DNA from: a virus | DNA length: 64,000 nucleotides | Virus record (IMG/VR): IMGVR_UViG_3300020221_002917 | Location: 1 to 64,000 of that record | Direction: 5' to 3' (one strand) | Notes under the pieces: generated by a model | What the model was told of the DNA's origin: nothing | Seen by the model: the letters and a program-made list of their open reading frames with translations, nothing else | Databases searched by the model: none | Translations under genes and position numbers: made by a program | Part shown: one piece after another, positions 34,782-42,798 of the stretch | How the letters are laid out: the number at the start of each line of letters is the position of its first letter | Numbering within the stretch: the first letter of the stretch is position 1

Positions 34782-37036
34782 AGTTTACATGCCCCACTAG
34801 AACAAGAGTCTTCTTTTGTAATTAACTGCTCCTTATCACCATCATCTGTATTGTTATAATACAAACTAATCAAACCCATGCTATATGCATACATAATTTC
34901 TTTCATTACTTTAGCATCTGGTAAAGTGTGGCCATCATAATGACTGTAATTATAGTATATGTTAGTAGAAATAGCCATGTCTATATATTTTTGCATTACG
35001 GCGTTAAGATTAATAAGACCTGTATTATCTGGTAGACTAAAAGCTAACTCATAATTTTGATCATATTTCCCTATGCCTGGAACCAGTACAGGCAATTTAC
35101 CCATCTTAGACATTTTGTAGGTAATGAGTGAGCGAATAGGCTCTACCCCATTAGTAGAATTTTGAATAACGGAACTAGATTCACAAGGCATTATGGCTGA
35201 AACTGTGCTGTGTCTTAAGCCGTGTTTTTTAATTTCCTCTCTTAATGTACCCCAATCTAGTGATAGTTTTCTCTTAACAATCTCTGTAGTGTTTTTCTTA
35301 AAAGTATCTATAGGTAGTATGCCCTTAGAATACTTTGTTCGATCAAATTTTTCACATTTACCTTTTTCTTTTGCAAGAGTCAAACTAGCTTTTAAAAGAT
35401 AGTATTGAAAATGCTCCATCCATTCATCAATTATTGGAAGAGCTTTACTAGAAGTGTATTTTACGTCGTTTTTAGCTAAAAACGCAGCCAAGTTTGTAAT
35501 ACCTATGCCTAGGCTACGTCGGTGCTTAGCAAAATTTTCTGCAGCTTTATTAAAATAATCTTGTACATCTATAATTTCATCTAAAAATCTAACTATTAAC
35601 TCACACACCTTTTCTAATTCATTCCAATTCTTAATTTCTAACATATTCACTGCTGATAAAATACACATTCCTATTTCCGCTTCCTGATCATGAAAATCTT
35701 TTAAAGGAATATAAGGGTGAATAATTTCTGTGCACAGATTTGACATGGTGACTTGATCTAGCCATGCAACGTGTTCGTTTGCCGTATCGACGTTTAAAAT
35801 ATATATTCTACCGGTTTCTACTCTTTCTTTAATTATAAGTGAAAATAGCTTTCTTGCAGAAATCTTCTTTTTAAATTTAATTTTCTTATCTTGCTCACAT
35901 TCTGCATATATTTTATCAAAACCAGGTGTTCCCCATGCTCCCCAAAGGTGAGGAACTTCGTTGGGTGAAAATAATGTTACGTTTTCATTTTTTATAACCC
36001 TGTCATAAAATAGTTTTGACATTCCGACAGTATAGTCTAATTTTCTGACTCTGTTATCATCAGTACCAGCATTATTCTTTAATACAACTACATCCTCAAT
36101 CTCGTAATGCCACCACTGTATATTAACAGTAGCGGAACCTCCTCTTATAGAATTTTGCTGCCACGCTTTAACCGATGCTTCGAATATCTTTAAAAAGGGG
36201 ATAACCCCTGTATGCACAACTGAACCACCATTAACCGGGGTGCCCATTGCCCGGACACGAGAAATATCTATACCAATACCACACCTACTAGCCGTGGCTA
36301 AAGATACTGCAGTACCGGAAGCAGTAATAGATTCTTTTGTATCATCTACACCAATTAAGCAGCAGCTCGCGTACCCTCTTGATACTGTTCTAACCCCGGC
36401 CATAATTGGTGTTGGTAGATTAATTTTATGCTTAGAAATAGCATCGTAAAATCTTTTAATGTATATTAACCTATCCTCAGGATTATAATTAACAAAAGCA
36501 TATGCAGCAATTAGAATATAAGCAAATTGAGGAGTTTCAAAAATAGTACCTGATATTCTATTTTTAATTAAATATTTGTCACACAGCTGCTTAATACCTG
36601 CATATGTAAAAATAAAATCTCTATCATGATCAATAAACTCACCCATTTTATTAATTTCGTCTTCTGTATATTTTTCTATAATAGAAGGGTCATAAATCTT
36701 TCTTCTAATTCCACCATAAATCATATCTAACAATCTTGGAGCGTGTTTGCCTCCCCAAACGTCTTTTCGTAACTGATAGTTTAATAGTCTAGAAGCAACA
36801 TACTGATAGTTAGGTGATTCTACTGAAATAAGGTTAGAAGCTGCTTCAATAAGACTTTGATGAATTTCTTTAGTGGTAACATTTTGCACCATATTGAGCT
36901 TGGCGTTTATTTCTATATCCGATAGGCTTACCCCGTCTAACCCTTCAATTGACCATCTGATTACTCTGTGAATTTTTTCAATATCAAATTTTTCTGCATT
37001 TCCATTACGTTTTTTTACAAAGATCTGATTATTCAT
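34778..37036 (-). CDS. nrdA: Ribonucleotide reductase large subunit (class Ia)
   Basis: A 752-residue R1 protein. It has an N-terminal ATP-cone (residues 1-90), a substrate-site Cys in ASCCLIGVDDT, the NLCTEI motif (Asn, Cys, Glu of the active site), a second redox Cys in GMCILSAVN, PCESSS, and a C-terminal CSSGAC pair that accepts electrons from thioredoxin or glutaredoxin. It makes dNDPs for phage replication, together with nrdB and the dCMP deaminase at 59.8 kb. A minus-strand AATAAATA box stands further upstream (about 37.05 kb), so this gene may keep an untranslated leader. Confidence 0.95.
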   Translation of the reverse strand: MNNQIFVKKRNGNAEKFDIEKIHRVIRWSIEGLDGVSLSDIEINAKLNMVQNVTTKEIHQSLIEAASNLISVESPNYQYVASRLLNYQLRKDVWGGKHAPRLLDMIYGGIRRKIYDPSIIEKYTEDEINKMGEFIDHDRDFIFTYAGIKQLCDKYLIKNRISGTIFETPQFAYILIAAYAFVNYNPEDRLIYIKRFYDAISKHKINLPTPIMAGVRTVSRGYASCCLIGVDDTKESITASGTAVSLATASRCGIGIDISRVRAMGTPVNGGSVVHTGVIPFLKIFEASVKAWQQNSIRGGSATVNIQWWHYEIEDVVVLKNNAGTDDNRVRKLDYTVGMSKLFYDRVIKNENVTLFSPNEVPHLWGAWGTPGFDKIYAECEQDKKIKFKKKISARKLFSLIIKERVETGRIYILNVDTANEHVAWLDQVTMSNLCTEIIHPYIPLKDFHDQEAEIGMCILSAVNMLEIKNWNELEKVCELIVRFLDEIIDVQDYFNKAAENFAKHRRSLGIGITNLAAFLAKNDVKYTSSKALPIIDEWMEHFQYYLLKASLTLAKEKGKCEKFDRTKYSKGILPIDTFKKNTTEIVKRKLSLDWGTLREEIKKHGLRHSTVSAIMPCESSSVIQNSTNGVEPIRSLITYKMSKMGKLPVLVPGIGKYDQNYELAFSLPDNTGLINLNAVMQKYIDMAISTNIYYNYSHYDGHTLPDAKVMKEIMYAYSMGLISLYYNNTDDGDKEQLITKEDSCSSGACKL

Positions 37037-37099
37037 ATCACAAAAATTATTTTATATTTATTACAAGCAAGTTCCTTCTTTTTTCAAGAAAAAAAAAAA

Positions 37100-37588
37100 T
37101 TAATTTTTATGATGATTTATGAGAGCAAAAATATAAATATTTCCCACCTGCTGAAAAGATGGTATATTATTTTTTGTTTCTTGAAAAGTGTCGTCTATCT
37201 CAGGAAAGAAATGAGATGAAAAGTTATTATCAACAGGATACAGGCCAGGGGAAAAGTGTAAGAAGCAAGAAAGACAAGATAATCCACAAGCATTTAATAG
37301 GCCACTATATTCCCCAATAGTAATGGTTTTTCTAGAGTTTAAACTAGAAACTAGTTTATGGTTTGGAGAAAAATGCTTTAATAACCCGTAAAGTTTATAA
37401 GTCCCGTTATTAGTGGCAAATGAAAATCTTTCTGTGTTATAAGTTTTTGTTATGTTAAGTCTTTCCTCATCATAACGATTTTTTATAATATATCCTGCAA
37501 AAAACGAATCTGGAAAATCAGATTTAATTAATGGATAATCTAGTTGCGGCTGCTGTTCCGCTAACGTTACATCTAGCATATTCTCCAT
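37100..37588 (-). CDS. Hypothetical protein (162 aa)
   Basis: Begins MENMLDVTLAEQQPQLDYPL. The central part (GYIIKNRYDEERLNITKTY, TIGEYSGLLNACGLSCLSC) contains three Cys in a short stretch, then FLHFSPGLYPVDNNFSSHFF. The composition is mixed alpha/beta; no family is recognised. It lies upstream of nrdA with a 63-nt gap rich in A and T. A virion or tail-linked role is possible because PGLYPVDNN-like segments occur in phage structural proteins, but this is weak. Confidence 0.5.
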   Translation of the reverse strand: MENMLDVTLAEQQPQLDYPLIKSDFPDSFFAGYIIKNRYDEERLNITKTYNTERFSFATNNGTYKLYGLLKHFSPNHKLVSSLNSRKTITIGEYSGLLNACGLSCLSCFLHFSPGLYPVDNNFSSHFFPEIDDTFQETKNNIPSFQQVGNIYIFALINHHKN

Positions 37589-37626
37589 GCTTAGATAATA
37601 ACATTAGTTAATTAGATATCAACGTA

Positions 37627-37863
37627 TTATCCGCGAAAAGTTGATGTAAGCATGAAAGAAGGAAGCTTAAGTACTTCGCCAAAATTTGTATTAGATCTTC
37701 TTACAACTATAGTAACTCTATCCCCTGTTACAACTGGGCCAGATATTAACGTGCCGTTAATTCTATAAGTGTTAAATTGTGTACCGGTATTAGCATCGAT
37801 ACACCTTAATACAGTACCATCACTAACAACTGTAAAATTTTTATCTTTCTGAGGACTCAGCAT
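37627..37863 (-). CDS. Small beta-rich protein (78 aa)
   Basis: Reads MLSPQKDKNFTVVSDGTVLR, then CIDANTGTQFNTYRI...VTGDRVTIVV, like a single blade of a PQQ/WD-type propeller. It may be a small virion decoration protein; no firm family. It overlaps the upstream gene by 23 nt and has a perfect late box 6 nt before its ATG, so it is likely expressed late. Confidence 0.6.
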   Translation of the reverse strand: MLSPQKDKNFTVVSDGTVLRCIDANTGTQFNTYRINGTLISGPVVTGDRVTIVVRRSNTNFGEVLKLPSFMLTSTFRG

Positions 37864-38203
37864 ATATCTTATTTATAAAATCTTTTACCTCAGGATCCGT
37901 TTCTTGATGGGTAAAAGTAGATATATTAGAAAACAATGTACTCTTCTTTAAGCCAAATTCATTAGTGGTAATATCTTTAATAACATCATCTGGTATAACA
38001 GTTTGAACATCTTCAGCATTTAATTGTTTTCTTATATCTTTTACACTAAATCCTTTTTCAAGCAAATCTCTCGCCTCTTTACAAATATATGTTCTCTTCA
38101 GGTTTTCCTCTGATCCAGCTTTTTCTAATTTTTTTGAATAGTAATCTCCAGTAGCAGCAAGAACTCTACCAGTAATAATACAAGTTAATTTCTTAGTCCT
38201 CAT
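37841..38203 (-). CDS. Hypothetical protein, paralogue of the next gene (120 aa)
   Basis: The N-terminal half (LTCIITGRVLAATGDYYSKKL, SEENLKRTYICKEARDLLEKG, VKDIRKQLN) matches the first half of the 176-residue protein encoded just upstream in order and spacing. The C-terminal half is acidic. A helix-turn-helix-like arrangement is possible but not certain. It starts within the stop of its paralogue (4-nt overlap), indicating an old tandem duplication. No known family is recognised. Confidence 0.6.
   Translation of the reverse strand: MRTKKLTCIITGRVLAATGDYYSKKLEKAGSEENLKRTYICKEARDLLEKGFSVKDIRKQLNAEDVQTVIPDDVIKDITTNEFGLKKSTLFSNISTFTHQETDPEVKDFINKIYAESSER
37870..37877 (-). promoter_or_regulatory. 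Consensus late promoter box (TATAAATA)
   Basis: A perfect box, 6 nt before the ATG at 37863 and located inside the upstream coding sequence. Confidence 0.6.
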
Positions 38204-38730
38204 ACTACTTCCTTATTAGTACAAAGACAATATTCATGATAAGGGCAAGGTTTGCATCTCCCTTGCTTGCTTCCTTCATTATCATAGTAAATATCAGGTC
38301 TAATACATGTACCCCCGTACGGAATTTGTACTCTATTAGGTCCACCGGTCATTTCCTCTACCCACGTCTTTGAGCAAGTTTTCATTTTTTCTTGATGATT
38401 ATACCACACCTTCTCGTTATGTTCTGTCTGTTCTCTTAACTGCCTAGCCTCTTCCGGTGATACTTGCTTTTTTCTTTTTTTACCGGTTTTTAACAACTTT
38501 AATTTATATAGAATCTCTATATCAACTTGCTTTTGGTAAGAGCTGTTAAGTTTATTTCTAACCTGGTCAATAGTTAACCCAGATTTTAACAATTTTGCAG
38601 CAGGTTTAGATACATAATACTTTCTTAAATTGTCTTCTGACCCAAACTTATTAAGTTTGTTCCTTAAAACGGTGCTATTGAAATATTTCTCCTCGTTAGT
38701 AATAATACAGTTTACTCTTATACCCTTCAT
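38200..38730 (-). CDS. Hypothetical protein with C-terminal Cys cluster (176 aa)
   Basis: The N-terminal half is paralogous to the downstream 120-residue protein (VNCIITNEEKYFNSTVLRNKL, SEDNLRKYYVSKPAAKLL, IDQVRNKLN). The C-terminal half adds basic helices and a Cys cluster, GGTCIRPDIYY...GRCKPCPYHEYCLC, which looks like a small zinc- or iron-sulfur-binding knot. A nucleic-acid-binding or late regulatory role is conceivable; nothing more can be supported. Confidence 0.6.
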   Translation of the reverse strand: MKGIRVNCIITNEEKYFNSTVLRNKLNKFGSEDNLRKYYVSKPAAKLLKSGLTIDQVRNKLNSSYQKQVDIEILYKLKLLKTGKKRKKQVSPEEARQLREQTEHNEKVWYNHQEKMKTCSKTWVEEMTGGPNRVQIPYGGTCIRPDIYYDNEGSKQGRCKPCPYHEYCLCTNKEVV

Positions 38731-38769
38731 TATTGATATTATAAAAGCACTTCTAAATAAATCAATTAC

Positions 38770-38777
38770 AATAAATA
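38770..38777 (+). promoter_or_regulatory. Late promoter box (AATAAATA)
   Basis: Ends 9 nt before the ATG at 38787, in the 56-nt divergent gap. Confidence 0.5.
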
Positions 38778-38786
38778 TATAATATT

Positions 38787-40175
38787 ATGCCTGACCCAAT
38801 TACACGAATAGTCTTTAGAAAAGGCAACTTTAGTGAAAAGACCAACCTAGTATTACTTCAAGGTGAGCCAGGATACACAATTGATGCTAAAAGATTGTTT
38901 ATAGGTGACGGTACCACAGCGGGTGGTGTTGCTGTAGGGATGAAAAACCTGGGTGTTGCTACTTTTGGGGAAACAACAACCAACCTTTCATTTGATCAGA
39001 TTAATATGAGAGGTCAAATCGGGGATATAATTTACGATACAATTACTTCTAGTATTTTTGCATTAACCGGTTCAAATCCTGGTTTAGTAGCAGATTATGC
39101 TAGGTTTGGAGTTACGCTAGCGCCCGATAACGTGACTATTACCAAAGTTGGTAATACATTTAGTGTAAAGCAAAATAGTTTAGACGGGACTTACTTCACC
39201 GGTACTGCTATTGGGCGTGGATTGGAGAGGATTTCTTCAGATCAAATAGTTCAAATCCCAGACCCAACAGGTGGATTGACTTTTGTTGGTAATAGTTTAA
39301 GTGTTGCGATTGCCGGGATAGATAATACAAAGCTGGCCAACATGCCAGCAAACACGGTAAAGGCAAGATTTAATACAGTTGGTATGCCCACAGATGTTCC
39401 AATGGCGCTATTGGCACAATCTTTAGCCCCTATAGTAAACGCAAATGTAGCAGCAGTACCAACAGGCACTATTTTAGATTTTGCAGGCACAATCGCACCG
39501 GTAGGTTATTTACTGTGTGATGGTACAGCGGTAAGCCGTGCAGCTTTTTCAACTCTATTTAATGTAATTGGTACACTATGGGGTGCAGGGAATGGTACTT
39601 CAACATTTAATGTACCTGATCTAAGGCGCCGAGTAACAGTTGGATCTGGTGGTGTTGGTTCTCTGACATTAGGAAGTGCTGTAGGACAGACAGGTGGTTT
39701 AGAATCAGTTCTTCTTACAGCAAACCAAAGCGGTTTAAGATCGCACGCACATAATTTCTCCGTAACCACTACCTTGCAGAATACGGTTAATATTCCCCTT
39801 AACCACCAACATTACTTTGGTTATGGCGGGGGCGGAGATGATGGTGCGTTTGCAGTAAGAGCTGGACCCGGGGCTAATGTAAATAGGGTAACAACAGTCC
39901 CTGCTGGACTGTGGAAAGATGCAGAAAGACAGCAAAACATCAACGGAGATGGTGGTGGAGGCTATATTAATCGAAACTGGAACGCCGGTGTATCTTTTGC
40001 AAGAATGTATGTAACATCTGAAGTTATTACCGATGGCCATAGTGCAACACCTTTTACTATTACGTTCCCTCTTGATTACACAACGACAACCAGTAATGTG
40101 GGTGAGTCTAATGCCGCACAAGCACACACTAATATTCAACCTTCTGCTATTGTTACAAAGATTATTAAGACATAA
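38787..40175 (+). CDS. Tail fibre with phage tail-collar domain
   Basis: A 462-residue protein. The N-terminus (ITRIVFRKGNFSEK, LLQGEPGYTIDAKRLFIGDGT) resembles the N-terminal attachment domain of Mtd-type and other fibre proteins. Residues about 230-290 (GTILDFAGTIAPVGYLLCDGTAVSR..., TSTFNVPDLRRRVTVG) are a clear phage tail-collar domain (PF07484). The remainder is Gly/Asn/Thr rich with His clusters (HQHYFG, RSHAHNF), like metal-bound fibre tips. It overlaps the next small gene by one base. Probably a short tail fibre or gp12-like protein. Confidence 0.8.
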   Translation: MPDPITRIVFRKGNFSEKTNLVLLQGEPGYTIDAKRLFIGDGTTAGGVAVGMKNLGVATFGETTTNLSFDQINMRGQIGDIIYDTITSSIFALTGSNPGLVADYARFGVTLAPDNVTITKVGNTFSVKQNSLDGTYFTGTAIGRGLERISSDQIVQIPDPTGGLTFVGNSLSVAIAGIDNTKLANMPANTVKARFNTVGMPTDVPMALLAQSLAPIVNANVAAVPTGTILDFAGTIAPVGYLLCDGTAVSRAAFSTLFNVIGTLWGAGNGTSTFNVPDLRRRVTVGSGGVGSLTLGSAVGQTGGLESVLLTANQSGLRSHAHNFSVTTTLQNTVNIPLNHQHYFGYGGGGDDGAFAVRAGPGANVNRVTTVPAGLWKDAERQQNINGDGGGGYINRNWNAGVSFARMYVTSEVITDGHSATPFTITFPLDYTTTTSNVGESNAAQAHTNIQPSAIVTKIIKT

Positions 40176-40399
40176 TGAAATTTGACGACTCTATTAAAAA
40201 AATTTACGAAGGATTAGGCAACGGTAGTTTTGATAGACCGGGTCAAGGCACAGGTCCAAATATAGATGATCGTGGCTTGCTTCCTCAAGGGTTTAAAGGC
40301 GCCAATCTCCCCGGTATTGCCCCTAGCTCAGGTACAGGTATTTTAATTAAAGTAAATAAAAAGAAAGTAAATCAACGCACTCCAGAAAAGAAGGTGTGA
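40175..40399 (+). CDS. Small hypothetical protein (74 aa)
   Basis: Begins MKFDDSIKKIYEGLGNGSFD, is rich in Gly, Pro and Asn, and ends in a basic tail (KVNKKKVNQRTPEKKV). It starts at the last base of the collar fibre stop (TAATG), so it is translationally coupled to it. Its last 28 nt overlap the convergent hydrolase gene. A small tail or internal virion component is plausible; no family is recognised. Confidence 0.6.
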   Translation: MKFDDSIKKIYEGLGNGSFDRPGQGTGPNIDDRGLLPQGFKGANLPGIAPSSGTGILIKVNKKKVNQRTPEKKV

Positions 40400-40860
40400 C
40401 TCCCGATTGTTGTTGTTGGTTTTGCTAATGGGTTTTTACCACCGTATTGTGGGCTAGTCCAACTTGGAGTTACTGTACTGGGGCCTTTAGTTACGTGATA
40501 GTGTTTGGCTTGACCTATTAAATTAGGTAAAGTACCTCTAGAAGCAGATACAACCATTTCTTTTGCGGCATTAAATCTAGGATGAGTCTTTGTCTGTGTA
40601 ACAACATTGACCAAATCTTGCTGGCTTTTAATATTATTAAAAGCACTAAACTGTTTTGGTTGTAACGCAACCTTTATAAAATTAGAAGGATTATTATTAG
40701 CTCTGGCAGCTATAGTGTTCATTACCCCTGCCATACCTGCAACATAATCTTTTTCTCCTCCCGCCTCTTTAACAAGTAGTGCGGCTAATACATCTATATC
40801 AAAAGGAGATAAAGGTTTAACCTGCTCTAGAATACTATAGACTAGCCTATTAAAAGTCAC
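40372..40860 (-). CDS. SleB-type cell-wall hydrolase (probable endolysin)
   Basis: A 162-residue protein with a GTG start. Residues about 22-50 (DIDVLAALLVKEAGGEKDYVAGM with Glu32 as likely catalytic acid, then MNTIAARANNNP) and AKHYHV...PSWTSPQYGG further on match the Hydrolase_2/SleB fold, which cleaves glycan strands. The length suits a bare catalytic domain. It lies 7 nt after an anchored 3D-domain protein, so the two may form a lysis cassette. No signal peptide is seen; release would need a holin, for which the small membrane proteins nearby are candidates. Confidence 0.8.
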   Translation of the reverse strand: MTFNRLVYSILEQVKPLSPFDIDVLAALLVKEAGGEKDYVAGMAGVMNTIAARANNNPSNFIKVALQPKQFSAFNNIKSQQDLVNVVTQTKTHPRFNAAKEMVVSASRGTLPNLIGQAKHYHVTKGPSTVTPSWTSPQYGGKNPLAKPTTTIGSHTFFSGVR

Positions 40861-40864
40861 ATAT

Positions 40865-40872
40865 TATTTAGT
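40865..40872 (-). promoter_or_regulatory. Late-type promoter box (ACTAAATA)
   Basis: On the minus strand, 4 nt before the GTG of the hydrolase gene. Confidence 0.4.
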
Positions 40873-41431
40873 TTATTATAGCAACCTTAACAACTTTAGG
40901 GTATCTATTAGCAAAGAGTATTGCATCTTTCTTATTTTCAAAAAACACATCTATAACTGGAAGCTTTCCATTGGAGGCCTTCTTAGCAACAACAGCAGAC
41001 CCAGTATCTACAGCTTTAACCAAACCAATATTAGGGATAATAACTTCTTTTTTATAAGGAATTATCCTTGGATCAACAGCAATTGACTCCCCTTGCTTTA
41101 AAGTATATCCTGTAGAGCTTTTTTTCTTAGAACTGTAATAATCAGTATGTCCACCTTTTGCCCAGTAGACTGTTAAGCGGACAGTCAATACTTTGAACCC
41201 GCTATTATTAGTCCTAGGTATAAATTCATCTTTGTAAAATATGCCATCTGGTTTAACTTTAATTTGCTTTGCTATAGCCCTTTCTTCTTGCAAAGGGGCT
41301 GCCTTTAATTCAGCCTTAACATCCTTAATGGTCTTCTTTATTTTATAGTCAGTAAAGCATACTGACACAGTAGTCATAAAGAATATGAGGGTCAGTAGGC
41401 CTAGCTTGTATGTTTTTTTGTTTGTTTTCAT
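40868..41431 (-). CDS. Membrane-anchored 3D-domain (double-psi barrel) protein
   Basis: A 187-residue protein with an N-terminal membrane segment (about 9-27, LGLLTLIFFMTTVSVCF) and a Lys/Glu-rich linker. A 3D domain follows at about residues 80-187: VRLTVYWAKGGHTDYY, AVDPRIIPY, KAVDTGSAVVAKKA and LPVIDVFF, with conserved Asp142. The domain is clearly related to that of the tail protein at 28903-29946. It is probably exported and acts on murein or as a spanin-like lysis factor. It precedes the SleB-type hydrolase by 7 nt. Confidence 0.75.
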   Translation of the reverse strand: MKTNKKTYKLGLLTLIFFMTTVSVCFTDYKIKKTIKDVKAELKAAPLQEERAIAKQIKVKPDGIFYKDEFIPRTNNSGFKVLTVRLTVYWAKGGHTDYYSSKKKSSTGYTLKQGESIAVDPRIIPYKKEVIIPNIGLVKAVDTGSAVVAKKASNGKLPVIDVFFENKKDAILFANRYPKVVKVAIIN

Positions 41432-41453
41432 AAAGAATTAATGGCAAATTTGC

Positions 41454-41930
41454 CTAAGAAAAACTATGTTCTTTAGTAGTGTAATATTTAGTCTCTTCCC
41501 AAGGAAAAACAACCCATCTCTTGTCAAAGAGTTCTTTACCAAAATAATTTGGCTTATACAATTCATTCTGCCTATATATTAGTGTAATTGAAACCATCTT
41601 AATAGGCAACAAATAATTTTCAATAAATTTTAAGGTACCCCCTGTATCACAAATATCATCAACAACATACACAATCTCCTTATTTCTTAATTCCTGTTTA
41701 TCTGGGTATTGAAACATTATTTCCGTTGACTTGTTGTGCTCAGAGTAGCTCTTAATGCCACAGCTATAAAAGCAGCTAATGTTTTTGAGGTGCGATATTA
41801 TAACCGCTGGTACTAAACCGCCTCTAGACAGGCCTATGACTGCGGAATTACTATCTAGATGCTTTGTTTGATTGTGAATAATTTTTAATTGATCTGTAAC
41901 TTCATTCCAAGTTAAATACAGTTTATCCAT
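41454..41930 (-). CDS. Purine-type phosphoribosyltransferase
   Basis: A 158-residue type I phosphoribosyltransferase. The PRPP-binding loop IVYVVDDICDTGGTL is at about 86-100, with an upstream VIGLSRGGLVPAVIIS segment that fits the pyrophosphate loop. Size and the LSRGG pattern point to hypoxanthine/xanthine/guanine salvage enzymes of the Gpt/Hpt type. In this phage it could salvage guanine set free by DNA transglycosylation and feed GMP to the phage GMP reductase; the base specificity is not proven by sequence. Confidence 0.78.
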   Translation of the reverse strand: MDKLYLTWNEVTDQLKIIHNQTKHLDSNSAVIGLSRGGLVPAVIISHLKNISCFYSCGIKSYSEHNKSTEIMFQYPDKQELRNKEIVYVVDDICDTGGTLKFIENYLLPIKMVSITLIYRQNELYKPNYFGKELFDKRWVVFPWEETKYYTTKEHSFS

Positions 41931-41958
41931 TACTCATTTTAAAGGAGGGCAGAGAAAA

Positions 41959-42135
41959 TCAAGCCTTCTTTTTAAGGCTATTAGACACGACCAACCATTC
42001 ATTTAAATGTTTGGAAAGTGTTTTAGCGGTTTGTAGTAGTTCTTCTGAAGCTTTGCCTTTTGTCTTTTTACTTTTTTCGTATATATCTAAAACAAAATCT
42101 GCTGTAATCTTTGTTTTTGCTTTACCCTCTTCCAT
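41959..42135 (-). CDS. Small basic helical protein (58 aa)
   Basis: Reads MEEGKAKTKITADFVLDIYE, then a Lys/Ser/Leu-rich helix pair, and ends SLKKKA. It starts directly after the stop of the 109-residue gene (42137) and fills the gap before the phosphoribosyltransferase gene. The helical pattern and tight packing suggest that it is real; function unknown. Confidence 0.55.
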   Translation of the reverse strand: MEEGKAKTKITADFVLDIYEKSKKTKGKASEELLQTAKTLSKHLNEWLVVSNSLKKKA

Positions 42136-42136
42136 A

Positions 42137-42466
42137 TCATACCTTATTGGCCCTAAAATTACGAAGGGCCTCTATATATTGTTTAATTGTATTACTTAAA
42201 TCTGGAGATGAAATAACAGTTTGCTCTAGTTTTTCTAAATCTGCTAAATCGTCCGATCTAGCTAACGCTGAAGCATCATCAAGCATGTCAACAATTTGCT
42301 GTTTTAGTTGCTTTAAGCTTACTTGTCCATGGCCTGAAACAAATACTTTATTTTTTTCTTCCCCTTCATTAGGTGCATACTGATAGCTTATAGGAAAAGA
42401 TGGGGTATTGTTAATATTAACATTCTCTAACCACTTATCTATCTTTGGTTGCCAGTAATTTGACAT
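42137..42466 (-). CDS. Hypothetical protein (109 aa)
   Basis: An N-terminal part MSNYWQPKIDKWLENVNINN is followed by a C-terminal two-helix region (LKQLKQQIVDMLDDASALARSD, LSNTIKQYIEALRNFR). It could be a small chaperone or head/tail assembly factor; no family is recognised. A late box 6 nt upstream of the ATG suggests late expression. Confidence 0.6.
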   Translation of the reverse strand: MSNYWQPKIDKWLENVNINNTPSFPISYQYAPNEGEEKNKVFVSGHGQVSLKQLKQQIVDMLDDASALARSDDLADLEKLEQTVISSPDLSNTIKQYIEALRNFRANKV

Positions 42467-42471
42467 ACATA

Positions 42472-42798
42472 TTATTTATTATCTATAAACTTCTTATACA
42501 GATAAGCTATAGACGGGTATGTAAACCATGCCAAAAAAATAAATTTGTAGTTTATTCCAAAAAGAAGAGTGAAAAGACTGCCGATTAACAAAGAGAGCCA
42601 GAATGAAGAGCATATATAACAGCTTTGTAGTTTGCCTAAAATAGGAAATTTAAACATTATTGCAACATCAAAATCTTCCGCACTATTTATACACTTACCA
42701 AACAAAAGTTGACCAATAGTAATTTTAATAGGACTATAAAACCAAATTAAAAGACCAGTAAGAGTTACTCCGAGCCCTATAAAATAATAACTATACAT
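42472..42798 (-). CDS. Small membrane protein with Cys motif (108 aa)
   Basis: Three hydrophobic segments (about 4-22, 62-80 and 84-100). Between them, KLQSCYICSSFWLSLLIG resembles the C-x-x-C-x-x-F-W motif of DUF1360-type membrane proteins. It overlaps the dehydrogenase gene by 8 nt. It could be a holin because lysis-type genes are near, but cysteine-bearing DUF1360-like proteins are not known holins. Function open. Confidence 0.6.
   Translation of the reverse strand: MYSYYFIGLGVTLTGLLIWFYSPIKITIGQLLFGKCINSAEDFDVAIMFKFPILGKLQSCYICSSFWLSLLIGSLFTLLFGINYKFIFLAWFTYPSIAYLYKKFIDNK
42473..42480 (-). promoter_or_regulatory. Late promoter box (AATAAATA)
   Basis: On the minus strand, 6 nt before the ATG at 42466; it overlaps the end of the upstream membrane-protein gene. 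Confidence 0.5.

Noticed and set aside
37050-37099. Terminator before nrdA
   Set aside because: The A- and T-runs form only a weak AT stem without a GC core.
42111-42383. 90-residue plus-strand ORF opposite the 42.1-42.5 kb genes
   Set aside because: Antisense to two tightly packed minus-strand genes that have a late box and better coding character.
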